Assembly: GCF_000208865.1 (NCBI RefSeq)
Contig: NC_018397.1
Span: 4,307,748 to 4,371,747, forward strand
Origin: Neospora caninum Liverpool
Lineage: Eukaryota > Apicomplexa > Conoidasida > Eucoccidiorida > Sarcocystidae
Reading direction: 5' to 3'
DNA: 64,000 nt
Part shown: positions 1-11,134 of the stretch, piece after piece
Position numbering within the stretch: position 1 is the stretch's first letter
How the letters are laid out: each line of letters starts with the position of its first letter
Notes under the pieces: model-generated
What the model was told of the DNA's origin: nothing
The model's input: only the letters and a program-made list of their open reading frames with translations
The model's database searches: none
Translations under genes and position numbers: made by a program

Positions 1-175
1 GACGCGAACGGGAGTGTCGCGTCGTGAGGCGCGCATTGACAGATCCATCTACCACAGCCCACCTGCGTACCCGAAACATACGGGACTGAAACAAACCTGG
101 TGCAGGCTGCTAATTTTCGCTGCATTGAGCGTGGCACCGGGTCCCAGAAGCCAGTAGAGCTTCAGGCTTCCTTGC

Positions 176-400
176 TCATGAGAGGCATACTGAGACGGAA
201 AGGCAATATCCGAGGAAGGCAGTGGCTATAGTAAGTAGATATAAAACTAAACCAGACATCCAAGCGGTGGTTAAATAACTATAACCCCAGTTATACAGTC
301 CTCGACTCACATGAATTAAAACACACAAGACTACGAAAGCGGCAGCTGTAGCGTGCAACATCCTAAATTCCCATCCTGCTGCTCCTTCTCTAACTCGATG
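176..400 (-). pseudogene. NUMT: nuclear fragment of mitochondrial cytochrome b
   Basis: Read on the minus strand, this stretch encodes a hydrophobic segment with the hallmarks of cytochrome b. It has a GWEFRMLHAT-type heme-helix start, an IHVSRGLYNW motif, the SYLTTAWMSG segment, and then AFLGY. In a functional cytochrome b the residues VLPWGQ would follow the GY. Here the frame degenerates at once (about 176-205). No start codon, transit peptide or remaining helices are present. Coccidian nuclear genomes are known to be littered with such mitochondrial fragments. The call rests on recognising the family. The precise ends are uncertain, and the piece has no expected function. Confidence 0.82.
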
Positions 401-1050
401 TTTTAAAGAGAACAACCCTGATCAAAGAACCCGCCTCACCAACTGCATCGGGAGCCACCGGACTCGTCTGCAAAAACTGGTTAACCCGTTCGTATGGCGA
501 GCGTTTCTTCCTCTGTTGTCCACGTTGTCTTGGCGCATGCGTTGGATCTCCTGCGTAGTCCTCACTGTTGTCTTCGTTGTCCTCCTCTTGGTGTCCACCT
601 GGAGCGTTCCGCACTCGCCGAGCCACGGAGAGGAACAACTCGTACGCAGCTGAAACAAATCCCAGGCAGAACCGATCGGTGAATGCTTTTCTCGGGCAGA
701 AATCCTTTTGAAACTACCCGACGAGCCCATCGCCTCGCACACCTTCTCAGTAAGTCCGTTACGCAGTTGATTTCAGTCGTTACGACGTCGACAACCCTTG
801 ATCCTCACGAAATATACGGTAAAAGGCCGCTTCTCCCCCGAATAGCTTTTCCCACCCACTGAGGGGACCAGTCCAGATTTCACACAAGCCCTGGGAAGCA
901 AATGCTCTGGCCAGAGCGACTTCGAGTGTTGCATGACGCGGAAACTGCAACACTCACAAGAGCCTGTGCACCATCGGTGCAAACAACGCCTGTACTCGCT
1001 GCATCCCTGAGTCAACTTCTAGCGGCCCCAATCGCACAAAGTCTTGAATG
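401..1050. other. no supported gene
   Basis: Several short open frames exist here, including a minus-strand one at 390-638 with an acidic and then basic composition. None has a recognisable domain or convincing splice signals. I see nothing else to annotate. Confidence 0.4.
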
Positions 1051-2035
1051 TTAGCTCAGGCTGTCCCTGCTTCTGGTGACCAACCTCGTCGAGACAACAC
1101 AGAAGCCGAAAAGAGTAAGCCAGCACACGCGCTCCATACCTGGCATGTACTGGATGGAACGGAGAGCGGCGCCGTTGTTCGGTTGGAGGGGCCAAAGGAA
1201 CTTTGACTTAAGGAGTCTCTCCTCAAAGGCCTGTCGATCTAGTCCCTCCCCTATTAAATGTAGACTGCCTTGACTCAGAGGCTGTTTCTCCCCCTCACCA
1301 GACGTCGGTATCAGACCGGTCTTTGAAAGAGGCGCGCCGTAGCCTTGGGACTGTGCGCCTTCGCCTGGCACCCTTCCCTGTCTAGACGCCACTTCGTCTT
1401 CGTTCCCGCCCCGGGGTGACTGCCCGCTGCCGCCCTGTTTCAAATCAAAGGCGCAGCTGCCTGTCCCAGAGGCCGTAGCCTCTACAGGCCCCGTTGTCGC
1501 GGGAGCGGAGGTCCTGTCAAACAGAACTTCCCACTTTTTCTTGTCGCTCAATACCCGCCTTCCTCGACCCTTGAATCGGGCTTTCTTTTGAATCAGCAGC
1601 GAGTGATGCGTCCCCGAGAGCCACTTTTCTCTCTCTCTCATCAGCCAAGCATCCCAATCCCAGTTCGCCTCGCCCTCCACACTCGCTGCCTCCTTATCTA
1701 CACCGGTGTCTCCGCCCCTTCGAGCACCGTCACTCGTGAACCTCTCGGGGTCACCCACGTCTGGGCGGCATTCTCTGTGCGTTAGGTGTGCCAGAGAGAC
1801 ACCGGCGGTCTGTCTGGTTGAACCACAGCTACACGCCGTGGAGACCAGACCACCAGTTTCCCTTGGTGTTTCCTCTGTGGTTGTGCTTGCGCCGGGATGA
1901 AACAGTTCCGGTCCCCGCCTCCGGGCGCGTTCCGCCACATGTTCGTAGACACCCAAGATCAACGAAGCCGCTGCCGCCGGGGAGGACACAGGGGACGCAA
2001 TGACGCTGCCCACGGTCGAGACGTCTGCCAGCCTG
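1051..2035 (-). CDS. probable terminal exon of an unrecognised protein
   Basis: An open minus-strand frame of about 320 codons ends at a stop at 1051. It lacks an ATG at its upstream end and is preceded by an AG acceptor-like site near 2030-2040, so I read it as a 3' exon rather than a whole gene. The product is hydrophilic and rich in Gly, Glu, Arg and Ser. The most protein-like stretch is tryptophan- and lysine-rich (NWDWDAWLMREREKW, then KKARFKGRGRRVLSDKKKW). No family is recognised. It may belong to the same transcript as the repeat-bearing exon at 2863-3331, possibly through a short exon near 2370-2590, but I could not find a fully phase-consistent join. It could instead be a chance long frame in GC-rich DNA. 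Confidence 0.35.
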
Positions 2036-2862
2036 CCAAAGATCTATTCAGGAGAACCAATCGGAAAAACAAGCCGAAAGAAAAAGAAACGGTGAGCAAG
2101 GAAGGCAGAATTTGAATGCTCCCGTCAACAGGTTCCTCGGTACCTTCCTGCTCATCTAGTGGCGAATCCCAGAGAGGGAGGCGGTAGTATACGCAAGACA
2201 TCGCTCGCTTCAAACATTCGTTTTCTCTCCTGCTGCTCCTACAGTTCCTGATAACTGGGTTCGGACCACGCTCTGACGAGAAGGAAAACTATATAAAATC
2301 GGGGGAGGAACGAGACACAAAAAGGATGTCTGTATGGAAGGGATGCTGAGAACCCAGTTCTCCTCTCTCTCATGGCAGTACAGCCAGGCGAAGATCAATC
2401 TGAAGGAGCAGCAGAACGGGCTGTGTGGCAGTCCCTGCACTTTGCTGTACTCGTGCATCCATCGTGCCTCGCATCTCGCTTCCATCGAGAAGTGGCTGTG
2501 TCTGCATAGGATAACGCTGCAGATTAACTGTCGACAGATTCCCAATGGACGCGAACTGTCCACCCTCTGTGCTCGGCCGCATGGCCCAGTCTGAATGTCA
2601 ACCGAACCGCTCCGAGTCGTTTCGAGTTGCACAGCTCAACTCGAGTCACGCGCAACGTGAGTGCCCCAGCTCAATGGGTCACTGAGGCAGTCCTCTGCGG
2701 AAACCCGGTCTCTGTTAGGGTGCCGTCGTGTTTGAACTGGATGCAAGGCACCTTGTGCGAAATGAAGACGGCACGCCTCACAGTCAAACCCGTACTGAGA
2801 GCCCGGTCCGCCTTCCCACACGGCCTACGCACCGAAGGAACCAAGACGGGCAAGCGAATTAC

Positions 2863-3331
2863 CTTGATCAGATCCAGACCGACGAAGCCAGGAACCCCAG
2901 GCGGCCTTCGTGGGTGGTTCAGAGACGACCTTCGTGGGTGGTTCAGAGGCGGCCTTCGTGGGTGGTTCAGAGGCGACCTTCGTGGGTGGTTCAGAGACGA
3001 CCTTCGTGGGTGGTTCAGAGGCGGCCTTCGTGGGTGGTTCAGAGGCGACCTTCGTGGGTGGTTCAGAGACGACCTTCGTGGGTGGTTCAGAGGCGGCCTT
3101 CGTGGGTGGTTCAGAGACGACCTTCGTGGGTGGTTCAGAGGCGGCCTTCGTGGGTGGTTCAGAGACGACCTTCGTAGCCGGCCGGAGTCGTCCAGGTGTG
3201 GCCACGATCTCCGTGGCCTTTTCGTCAGCACAAGGGGACTGAAGAAAGTAGACGCGAGTGTGCTCGGATGATACCGTCTCGGCAGATTCCTCGCACGACT
3301 CGGCCCCTGGGATAAGCAAAAACGAACGGTC
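2863..3331 (-). CDS. exon encoding an octapeptide-repeat region (TKVVSEPP-type)
   Basis: The minus strand carries an open frame bounded by a pyrimidine-rich AG acceptor (after 3332) and a good AAG|GTAA donor (2863/2862), with exon length 469 (phase 1 out). It begins with a short acidic, cysteine-containing segment (ESCEESAETVSSEH). Eleven or so copies of an eight-residue unit TK-(V/A)-(V/A)-SEPP follow, then a short basic tail. No upstream ATG lies in this frame, so it would be an internal exon. Proline- and glutamate-rich low-complexity repeats of this kind are common in coccidian secreted proteins, but no family can be named. An alternative is that the repeat is non-coding and merely open, because several other frames are open too. 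Confidence 0.35.
2909..3178. repeat. 24-bp tandem repeat array, about 11 copies
   Basis: The unit is CCTTCGTGGGTGGTTCAGAG followed by a four-base variable end (ACGA, GCGG or GCGA). The three variants alternate in an ordered way rather than at random, which suggests expansion in multi-unit blocks. The unit length is divisible by three and lacks stops in several frames, so the array is open on both strands. Confidence 0.95.
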
Positions 3332-3344
3332 CTGAGGCAGAAGC

Positions 3345-4640
3345 TACCGGTGTCACTGACGGGCGCCTCGGGATCGGAACTGCCGTCACTCCACTTCTGT
3401 GGAGGAGGCTTCAGCAAAGCGTCCAGACGGCGCGCATGGGGATTACGTCGCGGATTCCTGTGGCTCGACAAAGGCAAGCGCCGAAGGCATTTTGCAGAGG
3501 CTGCATGTCGACCTGCTGCAGCGAGGGAACCCACACCAGAGGCGCCTACGGCCCCAACTGCAGGCGAGGGCGAGGAGAAATGACACAGCCCTCTGTTGCT
3601 GGCTAGGTCAGAGAACAAAGTAGAGGAGAGCGGAGACAAGCGAGCTTGAGATTCCATGAGAGAAAAAAGGAAAAGGAAATAAACAAGCCACGCGGCAGTC
3701 AGACTCCCTGCTGGTGCGCGAAAATCGTGGACGTGAAGCGTCATCATCGTCTGCCCACAGTGCCGCATTCATCCCCTCGAGGCAGCCCTCCACATGGAAC
3801 AGAGGCGATTTTAAGAAAAAGAAAAACGCCACATACTGGGAAAAAGACAAATACACCCTGCGTATCTGGCCGCCCAGCTGTCAACGCCGCTGCAAAGGTT
3901 CAAAGGGGAGACGGGAAGAGGGTCGTGCAGAAGTTATATGGAACTCAAAAATTGGGAGAAATGAGAAAAGAAGCGACGGGGAAAAAAGACTACGGTGAGT
4001 GCGTTTCTGTAGAAACGGTCAAAGGATTCCTACGGGCGTAAACGGAGTGTTTGTGGTTGACTGTGGGTTTTTTTCGGTTGTGGAAGGGTCTTCCTCTTTT
4101 CGCCATTGAGCAATACGGTGGATCGATTGAGAAGCACAGAAGCAACCCGACAAAAGTTGGAGTTGCACACCGAGAAAAGACATCCACGAATTTGGCGGTG
4201 TACCTGAAGGCATCAGAGTACCGGAATTTCTATCGGAAGGAAGCCGGAGGAAAGAGTATACATACCGATACTTGTTTCTCTATTGGGAAGTGGCCTCAGA
4301 GGAGAATGAAAGCTCTTTCAACAGTAACGCGCATGAGAAGAACGTGTGAACGGCCCATTGCCTTTCAAAATTCAAGACAAGGCTTCAGCGGAGAAAACAG
4401 GGTAAAGCGCGGGCCGTGCGCATGCAATCGATACAGGCAGTCATTTCCAGGGTAACCTGTACGACATGCCACACTCATGTAGACACATGTCAGCCTTGCG
4501 AGGCAAGCAAGATGTACTTTGACCGTCCAAGTCACAACAGATGGCTACTTTGTTGGATATTGTTTTTCTCCCCCTCTCGTCCTCGGCATTTTGCAACCGT
4601 CTCTCAGAAAGGCCAAAAGGCCCACGTAGGGCAACGCTGC
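3345..4640. other. no supported gene
   Basis: Several frames up to about 130 codons are open, but none shows a domain, signal peptide or good splice pairing. The region probably separates the repeat-bearing locus from the SRS array. Confidence 0.4.
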
Positions 4641-4644
4641 CAGC

Positions 4645-4710
4645 CTCAACACAGGAGCGCTCCCCCGGAGATTGCCCCCGTCCGCCTCTCTCCGATTGTC
4701 TCTCTCGGTC
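4645..4710 (+). promoter_or_regulatory. G/C-rich upstream block of SRS gene 1
   Basis: The segment contains AGCGCTCCCCCGGAGATTG. On the same strand sense it matches a block found upstream of every SRS gene in the window (11325-11430, 15085-15190, 19065-19165, 22585-22690 and 26290-26420 on the minus strand). Its role is unknown. It may be promoter-distal or only spacer sequence duplicated with the genes. Confidence 0.5.
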
Positions 4711-4784
4711 CTAAGCTGTCTTCCGAATACCACGGCGGGGTGAGCCGGTGAGAGGGTGATGTCTGTCTTATCTGTTGGGCAAGA

Positions 4785-4856
4785 TTGGGCAAGATAATGC
4801 GAACGATGATTACAGTGTCAATAGCCTCGACGCCTACTATGCCCACTGTGCAATAG
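4785..4856 (+). promoter_or_regulatory. conserved ~70-bp SRS upstream box (gene 1)
   Basis: The box runs from TTGGGCAAGATAATGCGAAC to CCCACTGTGCAATAG and ends 398 bp before the ATG at 5254. The same box, 65-75 bp long with the core (T)GT-GGACAAGACAATGTGGACGA...GTGTCAA...GCCCACTGTGCAG, lies 392-401 bp upstream of all five other SRS genes. Conservation at a fixed distance suggests a core promoter or transcription-start element, but this is inference. Confidence 0.6.
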
Positions 4857-5253
4857 GTTTTTTCAAATATATCCTGTATTAGTTTGTTTTGCAGCCTAAG
4901 AAGCTGCTGTATGCAAGGTCTGAAAAAATCAAAAATTAGCCTCGGGTGAGATGACGTACCGGACGATAGTGTTGTTGTTGGTACGAGATAGTTTTCTTTT
5001 CAGATTGTCTTTGCGTGAGTCGGCGAGGGGTTTTTGTGAGTCCGTCTTGACGGATCGATCTCCTTGTGTCCTGTAAAATTTTATTTGAAACGCGCTCAGT
5101 TTTAGAATTTCTTCGCATATGCCTGAATCGGCCTTCCCCTTAATCGCCCCCATCCTGATCGTTTCGCCTGCGTGTGGGTCTCAAAACAAGACTGGGACGG
5201 ACTGTGGCTCGGAAAAGTTGGTATTGCCTTTGCTCTCTGTGTCTTTCACATAA

Positions 5254-6714
5254 ATGATCACCATGGCAGGGATTAAGGCTGTTCCAACGCATAGCATGTT
5301 GGCGGGGGCTGTGCTTTTGTTGGTTGCCGTTCTCGAAGGCAGTACAGTGCTGGGGAGCAAGGCAGACGGTGCCGCTCCCGCTACAAACACATGCACGAGC
5401 AGTGCCGGCGGAGGCGGCATATCCGTGTCAGTGGACGCCGAAACCAAGTCGGTTTCATTTGTCTGCGCCACAGAGGTGAGCAAGGTCCAGCCGGGGTCAA
5501 CAGAAAGTGAAAACGTCACCCAGTGTTACATGAACAGTGACCCCAGCGTAGTGAAGAGATTGGAGGATCTTTTCGGCATAGGCTCGCAAGCTATTGTCAC
5601 ACCTACAGGGGATCCCAAGGCCGGATCGAAAGTCGCGCTGACGCTGGGAAAGCTCCCTCAGCGAACGACGGCCATCTACTTCGAATGCAAAGCGGCAACG
5701 GATGCTCCCGTTGGATCGAATCCAGGAGTGGGAGGCGTCGGTGGGGTTCGAGCCCAGGCCGGTGCAAAAGAACCCGAAGCAAAATGCCTCGTCACAGTGA
5801 CAGTTCCCGCTGATCCAGCTGCCCACAGTAAGCATGAGATGCATTTCACCTGAGTCTTTGGCTGTTTGTGGAAGGCTTGTGGTCGTCCACGAACACCAGC
5901 ATCACCGACACTTGACCTGCTGCATTCAATGAAGTGGCTAACACGTTTGGCATGGAAACAGCACGGTGTGTGTCGGGACTGCTGATATGATGTGGTCAAA
6001 ATATGTCAGAGAATACAGATTACAGATTGTCTGTTTTGTCTGTTCTAGTGTGAAGCATATGTGTGCAACGCAGTGTCAGCCTGGTCGTAGTAGAGGCGAA
6101 ATCAAAACCGCATCGCTTGCCCCGCAACACGAAACCGAACCCTTTTCAATCACCCTCCGTTGCCCATAATGATTGTGTCCCCAGCAGAACACTTTTAGCT
6201 CACTCCATCATTTTTACGGGGTCATGTTCGACTTCTCACTCCCTCGTGCTCCTCGCTTATGTGTGCAGCCTGCACTGTGGATAAGGGAAACCTGGAGCTG
6301 GAGATCACCAGCGAATCCAAGCGCGTTTCGTTCCACTGCGACACGAACGTTGCCACGCTGTCTCCTGAAGAATTTTCAGATAAGATATTCGATGAGTCAT
6401 GCGAGAAAGAAGTGACTCTTTCAGAAAAGCTGCCAACTGCCATGGTGTCCCAAGGGAGCTCAGGCTACTCGCTCATTGTAGATGAGTTGCCTGAGACTGC
6501 CGCCACGTTCTGTTACAAGTGCTCCGCAGCTTCTGCGCCTACCCAGAAGGGCGCGTCCGGACAGAGCCAGAATGCAAACGCATGCACTGTGAAGGTAAAG
6601 GTTGCAGCCGCTAATTTCGCCAGCGGTTCTTTTTCCTCCGTCACAACAGGGTCAGTTCCTACTCTCATTTTGGGGTTAGCTGCTTCATTAGTCTTCGCTG
6701 CGGTCGCTTTTTGA
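5254..6714 (+). CDS. SRS gene 1: two-domain SAG1-related surface antigen (GPI-anchored)
   Basis: Exon 1 is 5254-5827 and exon 2 is 6269-6714. The phase-1 intron has A|GTAAGC and GTGTGCAG|CC borders and gives a 339-residue protein. A hydrophobic signal segment lies at about residues 14-35. SRS domain 1 (about 40-190) has five visible cysteines (47, 71, 91, 145, 178). Domain 2 (about 192-305) has the usual six (193, 215, 236, 273, 276, 297), including the FDESC and FCYKC motifs. A hydrophobic tail after residue 318 ends the protein with no charged tail, as in GPI-signal peptides. A candidate N-glycosylation site, NVT, is at 87. SRS proteins are coccidian surface adhesins/antigens anchored by GPI. 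This is the only plus-strand intact member, and its domain 2 is the most divergent in the set. I chose this start because MITMAG is shared with genes 2 and 5 and because of the fixed spacing to the upstream box. Confidence 0.9.
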
Positions 6715-7775
6715 AGTGCGTGTTACGACTGTGAAATAGAGGAACAGACATTTCCTCTGTGTTCCCCCCAAGCATAGACATGTGAGACATGCGCAGGAGA
6801 GACATCTGGCCGAAGCAGGTAGAGTTGCAGAGCTTTGTACAGGCGATCGCTTTGCTGGTCTAAACGGAGACTGGGAGACTGCTGTGCGTAGCATGACAGT
6901 CGACATGGTGGCTAGGGAACACTGTCATCTCTTTCCCAGCCCTGGAGGTAATAGGGAAAGAGGTCAGGGAATTCGAGGGAGGGCCCCTCCTGGTGCGGAC
7001 TGAAGATCATACGAAGTGAGGAATAAGCCGCATGTCAAGCGGCCGTGTATCTCTGAGGCAGCCTTCACTATTCTACTGGAGACGGCAAAGCAGGATGGCA
7101 AAATGCCTTGTCCAGAAGCGTCGCAAGGTTGTGCAAGCTTCGGAGACCTCTTCAAATGAGTTTCTCTGCTTGCCCCAGTCGGACTAGTGTACTATCCGAT
7201 CAGCTAGTCGACTTCTCTTCCCGCAGACACGCCGCCGCTGTGTGACTTCTGTAGAAGAGCATGATCACGTGCAACGCTCTTCAACAAACTGCATCGACAG
7301 CAATACTGCTTTCCACACGGAACATATGGGGCTGCTCTGATGGCGTTTAAAAGCCTTTTACACAGCGCACATTGCTCCTTTAGAAGTCTGAAGGCCGAGC
7401 ATATTTTTTTTCAGGCAGAAGTGATAGCGCCGTTGGAGTTGACCACGGTTGGCGGGCTCACGTCGTTGATTCTCTCCCCTCTCTGCCTGATTTTGTTGAG
7501 GGAAAGGAACGCTCGTTTTTTTCCCGCGACTGATCCTGAAACCCCCTGCGAACCTCCACGGAAGCTGGTAGCGCAGGACCTATTTTAAATGTAACAGACG
7601 AGCTTTTTTCTCTTGAAATGTTCAGTTCTGATGTCCGACTGGATACTGATGATCACATTCTCGATTCATGGTAATTTACCAACAAATTTCGCTCACGCAT
7701 TCGCATGCAACAGGAGTAATTGCATAGGTAGTTCATCAGAAACGACATCATTCTGTATTTTGCTACCTTTCTAAT
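6715..7775. other. spacer downstream of SRS gene 1
   Basis: No convincing gene is present. The segment 7340-7588 is open for 82 codons but shows no domain or splice context. Confidence 0.4.
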
Positions 7776-8439
7776 CGTAGTGGTATACTTGCAAGGAAGA
7801 CAGCGAGGTAGGTGTATGCGGTGGTGCATCCCTTTCGCATGAGGACCGTCGGCGTGAAATCGTGAAGAGGCTACGGAAATCTCCGGTCACCTCGTTCACC
7901 ATCCTTTTCTCAAGGCAGCACGTATCGTAGTGGAGAAACGTGCATCTAGTACGGTTAATACTGAAGTGGGTCATACTGTGAAGGTTGAGATTCGACTGCT
8001 TGGGTTGCATTAATCCCACGACCTGGCCTAAAACAGCTCAAGACGCAGAAGACTAACTGTGCTCATTTCATTAATCTTCGCCGAAACGTTTCGTGAATCG
8101 CTTCAATTACCGACTTCGAAGATGAGTTTATATTCAACAGGAACAGAGCTGTCAAGTCGACCAAACGGCTCCATCAGCTGCGCCGTGTTCCCGAGGAGAC
8201 AGCTTTACTTTCCAATCTGCCTCTAAAGTAGTTCCCCGTAATAGTCTTTTTCTTGCGCGAATCTATCTTTTCTCACGTGTGTGGCGTATACACGAAAAAG
8301 GCTTCGCGTACAGGCGAAACAGATACTCAATTCAGATCGTCTGGACCCTTCGACGCCCTCTCACGACGGGGCCGAACCCCTCCTGAGCTGACCTCCCGGG
8401 GCTGCCTCCCTCGACGCGGGAGCCCCCCCCCCCCCCAAA
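7776..8439 (+). promoter_or_regulatory. orphan SRS upstream region, plus orientation, truncated by assembly gap
   Basis: In reverse complement, 7780-8040 matches the spacer upstream of SRS genes 2 and 5 (around 11790-11940 and 23040-23200). Shared features include the GCAACCCAAGCAGTCGAATC-like and GACCCACTTCAGTAT segments. At 8340-8439 the G/C-rich block follows (GGGGCTGCCTCCCTCGACGC and a long C run), in the orientation expected for a plus-strand gene. At the other loci the ATG lies about 590 bp beyond this block. Here the sequence runs into Ns instead. Confidence 0.65.
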
Positions 8440-8539
8440 NNNNNNNNNNNNNNNNNNNNNNNNNNNNNNNNNNNNNNNNNNNNNNNNNNNNNNNNNNNNN
8501 NNNNNNNNNNNNNNNNNNNNNNNNNNNNNNNNNNNNNNN
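8440..8539. other. assembly gap (100 N) after a poly-C run
   Basis: Exactly one hundred Ns follow a run of 14 C and three A. A round 100-N gap normally marks unknown true length. The flanks belong to different contexts: an SRS upstream region on the left, and the 3' flank of a minus-strand SRS gene on the right. Confidence 0.97.
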
Positions 8540-9724
8540 GAAGGCCGTCCACTGCGGTCAACCGAAAAGGCGTCATCCGTTCTGCATGGAACGAAATCTG
8601 TTGGGCATGTCGTTTTCTAAACGTGAGTGATGTGTTCTGAGAAACGCCTGTTGAACGTCGATAACCGCAGTCACATATACTCTGTACGGAGACAACTATT
8701 GCCCCGGGAATGCAGTTTGCAGAACTTCATTGCACATATTTATCCTGCTCTTGTACAAACGTCCACACAGAGGTAGCACGTTGGCATGGAGCGAAGTCGT
8801 CTTCTAGGCGACCACAGTCGCGAGATTGAAAATGTACAGAATCTGATTAGACGACGCCTCCGAAGAGCTGCACCACATGTGGCTAACAACCTCCTGCTAT
8901 TTTGCGTCATTCTATCCTGTTTACTCTCAACGAATGCCTCCTAGAGAGGCACTGACCATCAACATGCTCCTTGTTCATCTCTACCTGGGGTTCTCAACCG
9001 CGTCAGGCTGAGGCCCTTGTCGCATTCCCTGACCTCTCTTCAGGCTATTCCGTGCAAGGCCGAGGAGACAAAGACGGTCCTTGACAAAAATATATGCTGT
9101 CTCGCTATGCACAGCAGTCTCCTCTTCCTCGCCCACGCACACAGGGTGCTCGTCCCAACAAAGCCCCGTACCCTCTCCTGTCCTTCCGTCAGTTGCCGTT
9201 GTCCCGTACTTCGCATGTGTGGCCTCTGTACAACGGAGAATTCCAAAAAAAATGCCTTCGACTGTATTTTACGGGTCCAGAACTGTTCTAGTACATGACC
9301 TGAACGAAGGCTACAAAAACACCTAACCCGAGCAAGAGAGCCTGCACTGATCGTGCAAAGGCGGAGGTCGAGGCAGCATTACTGCGCTGAGGTACCTGTA
9401 TCTTCACATAGCATGCATTGGGCTCTTGCCGTAACTCTTCCCCCTCTTGCTCAGACCCAGAAGCAGCTGCGCACTTGTAGCAGAATGTGCCTGCAGTCTC
9501 AGGCAACTCCTCTACACTGAACGTGTAGCCCGAGGTCGATGTCGCGAGCTTCGCAGACGGCAGCATGTCTGCCAGCCTTACAGGGTTCTGACAAGATTCG
9601 TCAAAAATCAGATCTGAATGATTTTCTGGATTAAGCCTGTCAATGATCGTGTCGCATTGGAACGAGACGCTCTTGGATTCGCTCGTGATCTCCAGATCCA
9701 TGTTCTGCTTCGCAACGGTGCATG
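8540..9724. repeat. segmental duplication, copy A (pairs with 16116-17299)
   Basis: This stretch is nearly identical to 16116-17299. It includes about 750 bp of 3' flank plus the complete second exon of SRS gene 2 or gene 4. The differences seen are a few substitutions (for example GGGTTCTC versus GGATTCTC) and one base in an A run near 9245. Identity breaks off at the start of exon 2, and on the left at the gap. Confidence 0.93.
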
Positions 9725-10743
9725 CTGCAGACATAGGAGAGTAACACCCGCGAGTGCAGTGACAGACATGCCCTCCTATAAGCAAAAAAAAGGGATCGAA
9801 AGTTTCTAGATGGTAACTTGTTGGGGTGACTGAACGCGGTTGAAAACGGTGACAGTTCAATTTGGATGGTCAGCTGTGGGGCCGCTCTCGCGGCAAGTCG
9901 AATCAGCCCGACGCTTCGTTGCGTGCGGGTCTCCGCACTAAGGCAGGAATCCACATTTTCTAGTGCCGATCATCTTTGCCACTCTGCATGCCAGAGAGAG
10001 AGATGCTGAAACGTCCGGAACCAGGGCCCGGGCAACCGTGTCGGGCATATCAGTGAATGTGGCAACTCGAGTATACGCGATGCTTGCTTGCCTGAGCTAC
10101 CAAAAGCCTTCCACAAACTGTTTTTGAATCGAACCTAACGTAATTCGGGCTTACTGTTCGCAGCTGGATCAGCGGGAACTGTCACTGTGACGACGCACTT
10201 TTTTTCGACTGCTTTTGCCGCGGCGAGCGCTCCTACCCCAGGGACGCCTGTCGATCCGGGTCCCGTGCCACCCTCATTATTCGTTGCCGCTTTGCATCCG
10301 AAATAGATGGTAGTTGTCCGCTGAGGTAGCTTGCCCAGTGACAGCGTAACTTCTGAACCTTGTTGGTCTTGTTCGCTTGGAGTGTTAACAGTGGCTTCGG
10401 ATCCGTTGCCGAAAAGCTCCACCAGAGACTTCTCGTTCTTATCCTGCCCAACTGCTTCTCCTGTCATGTAGCACTTTGTGACCGGCTGACCGCCCTCTGA
10501 TGAGGGCAGCACCTGGCTAAAGTGGGTACCGCAGACAAACGAGGCCCTCTTGGTGTCGGCGTCAACCTCAACGGATATGCCTGCCAAATTGGTCCCTGCA
10601 TCGCAGGTCAATTTATTCGTGGTGCCAGCGTCTTCCTTGGTCCCAAGCACTGTAGTAGACATGAGCACGGTGACCACCAACAGCAGAGGCGCCATCATTG
10701 TCTTCCGGACTGGAACAGCCCTAGTCCCTGCCATGGTGATCAC
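9288..10743 (-). CDS. SRS gene 2: two-domain SAG1-related surface antigen
   Basis: Exon 1 is 10743-10155 and exon 2 is 9724-9288. The phase-1 intron has A|GTAAG and TGCAG|CA borders and gives 341 residues. It begins MITMAGTRAVP with a hydrophobic signal segment ending near a VLG. Domain 1 has cysteines in the contexts LTC, FVC, KCY, FGC and KKC (five). Domain 2 has six, with IFDESC and TFCYKC. The C-terminal hydrophobic tail (LLLGLGVFVAFVQVMY) fits a GPI signal. The expected role is a GPI-anchored surface adhesin/antigen. The gene is a mosaic. Exon 2 and its 3' flank are almost identical to gene 4, while the intron, exon 1 and upstream region match gene 5. Confidence 0.9.
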
Positions 10744-11134
10744 TTGTGTGAAAGACGGAGACCGAAAACCCAGTCCCTACTCTTCGGAAGCGCACTTCTA
10801 CACCAGTTCAATTTTGAGACACCGAGTCAGCCAGAAGAATTATAAGCGAGGTGACCAAGGGACAGACAGTTTTCGAACACGTATGATAACTTCTAATAAC
10901 TGAGTGAAAATCCTATATTTTCCAGTGTACAATTACGGCAGTCCACCAAGAGGAAGTCCCCGAAAGAAAAAACTCACTATGAAGAACAAAAAACTATCTC
11001 GAACCGACAACGACAATGGCACGGGGAACGCCCTCCCAGTCGAGGGCAACTGCTGATTTACTCAGAGCTTTTACACCGCTGCTACTTTGATATAGAAAAA
11101 ACCGAAGCACCCAGCATATCTTCACCGAAACACA

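Noticed and set aside
2910..3180. CRISPR-like array
   Set aside because: The repeats are directly adjacent with no spacers, and the organism is eukaryotic.
2627..3271. plus-strand frame of 214 codons through the 24-bp repeat
   Set aside because: It is open mainly because the repeat lacks stops. The minus strand has better exon borders.
9017..9326. plus-strand frames of 81-93 codons, repeated at 16593-16901
   Set aside because: They lie in the 3' flank of SRS genes 2 and 4. Their repetition reflects the segmental duplication, and a one-base difference changes the frame between copies.
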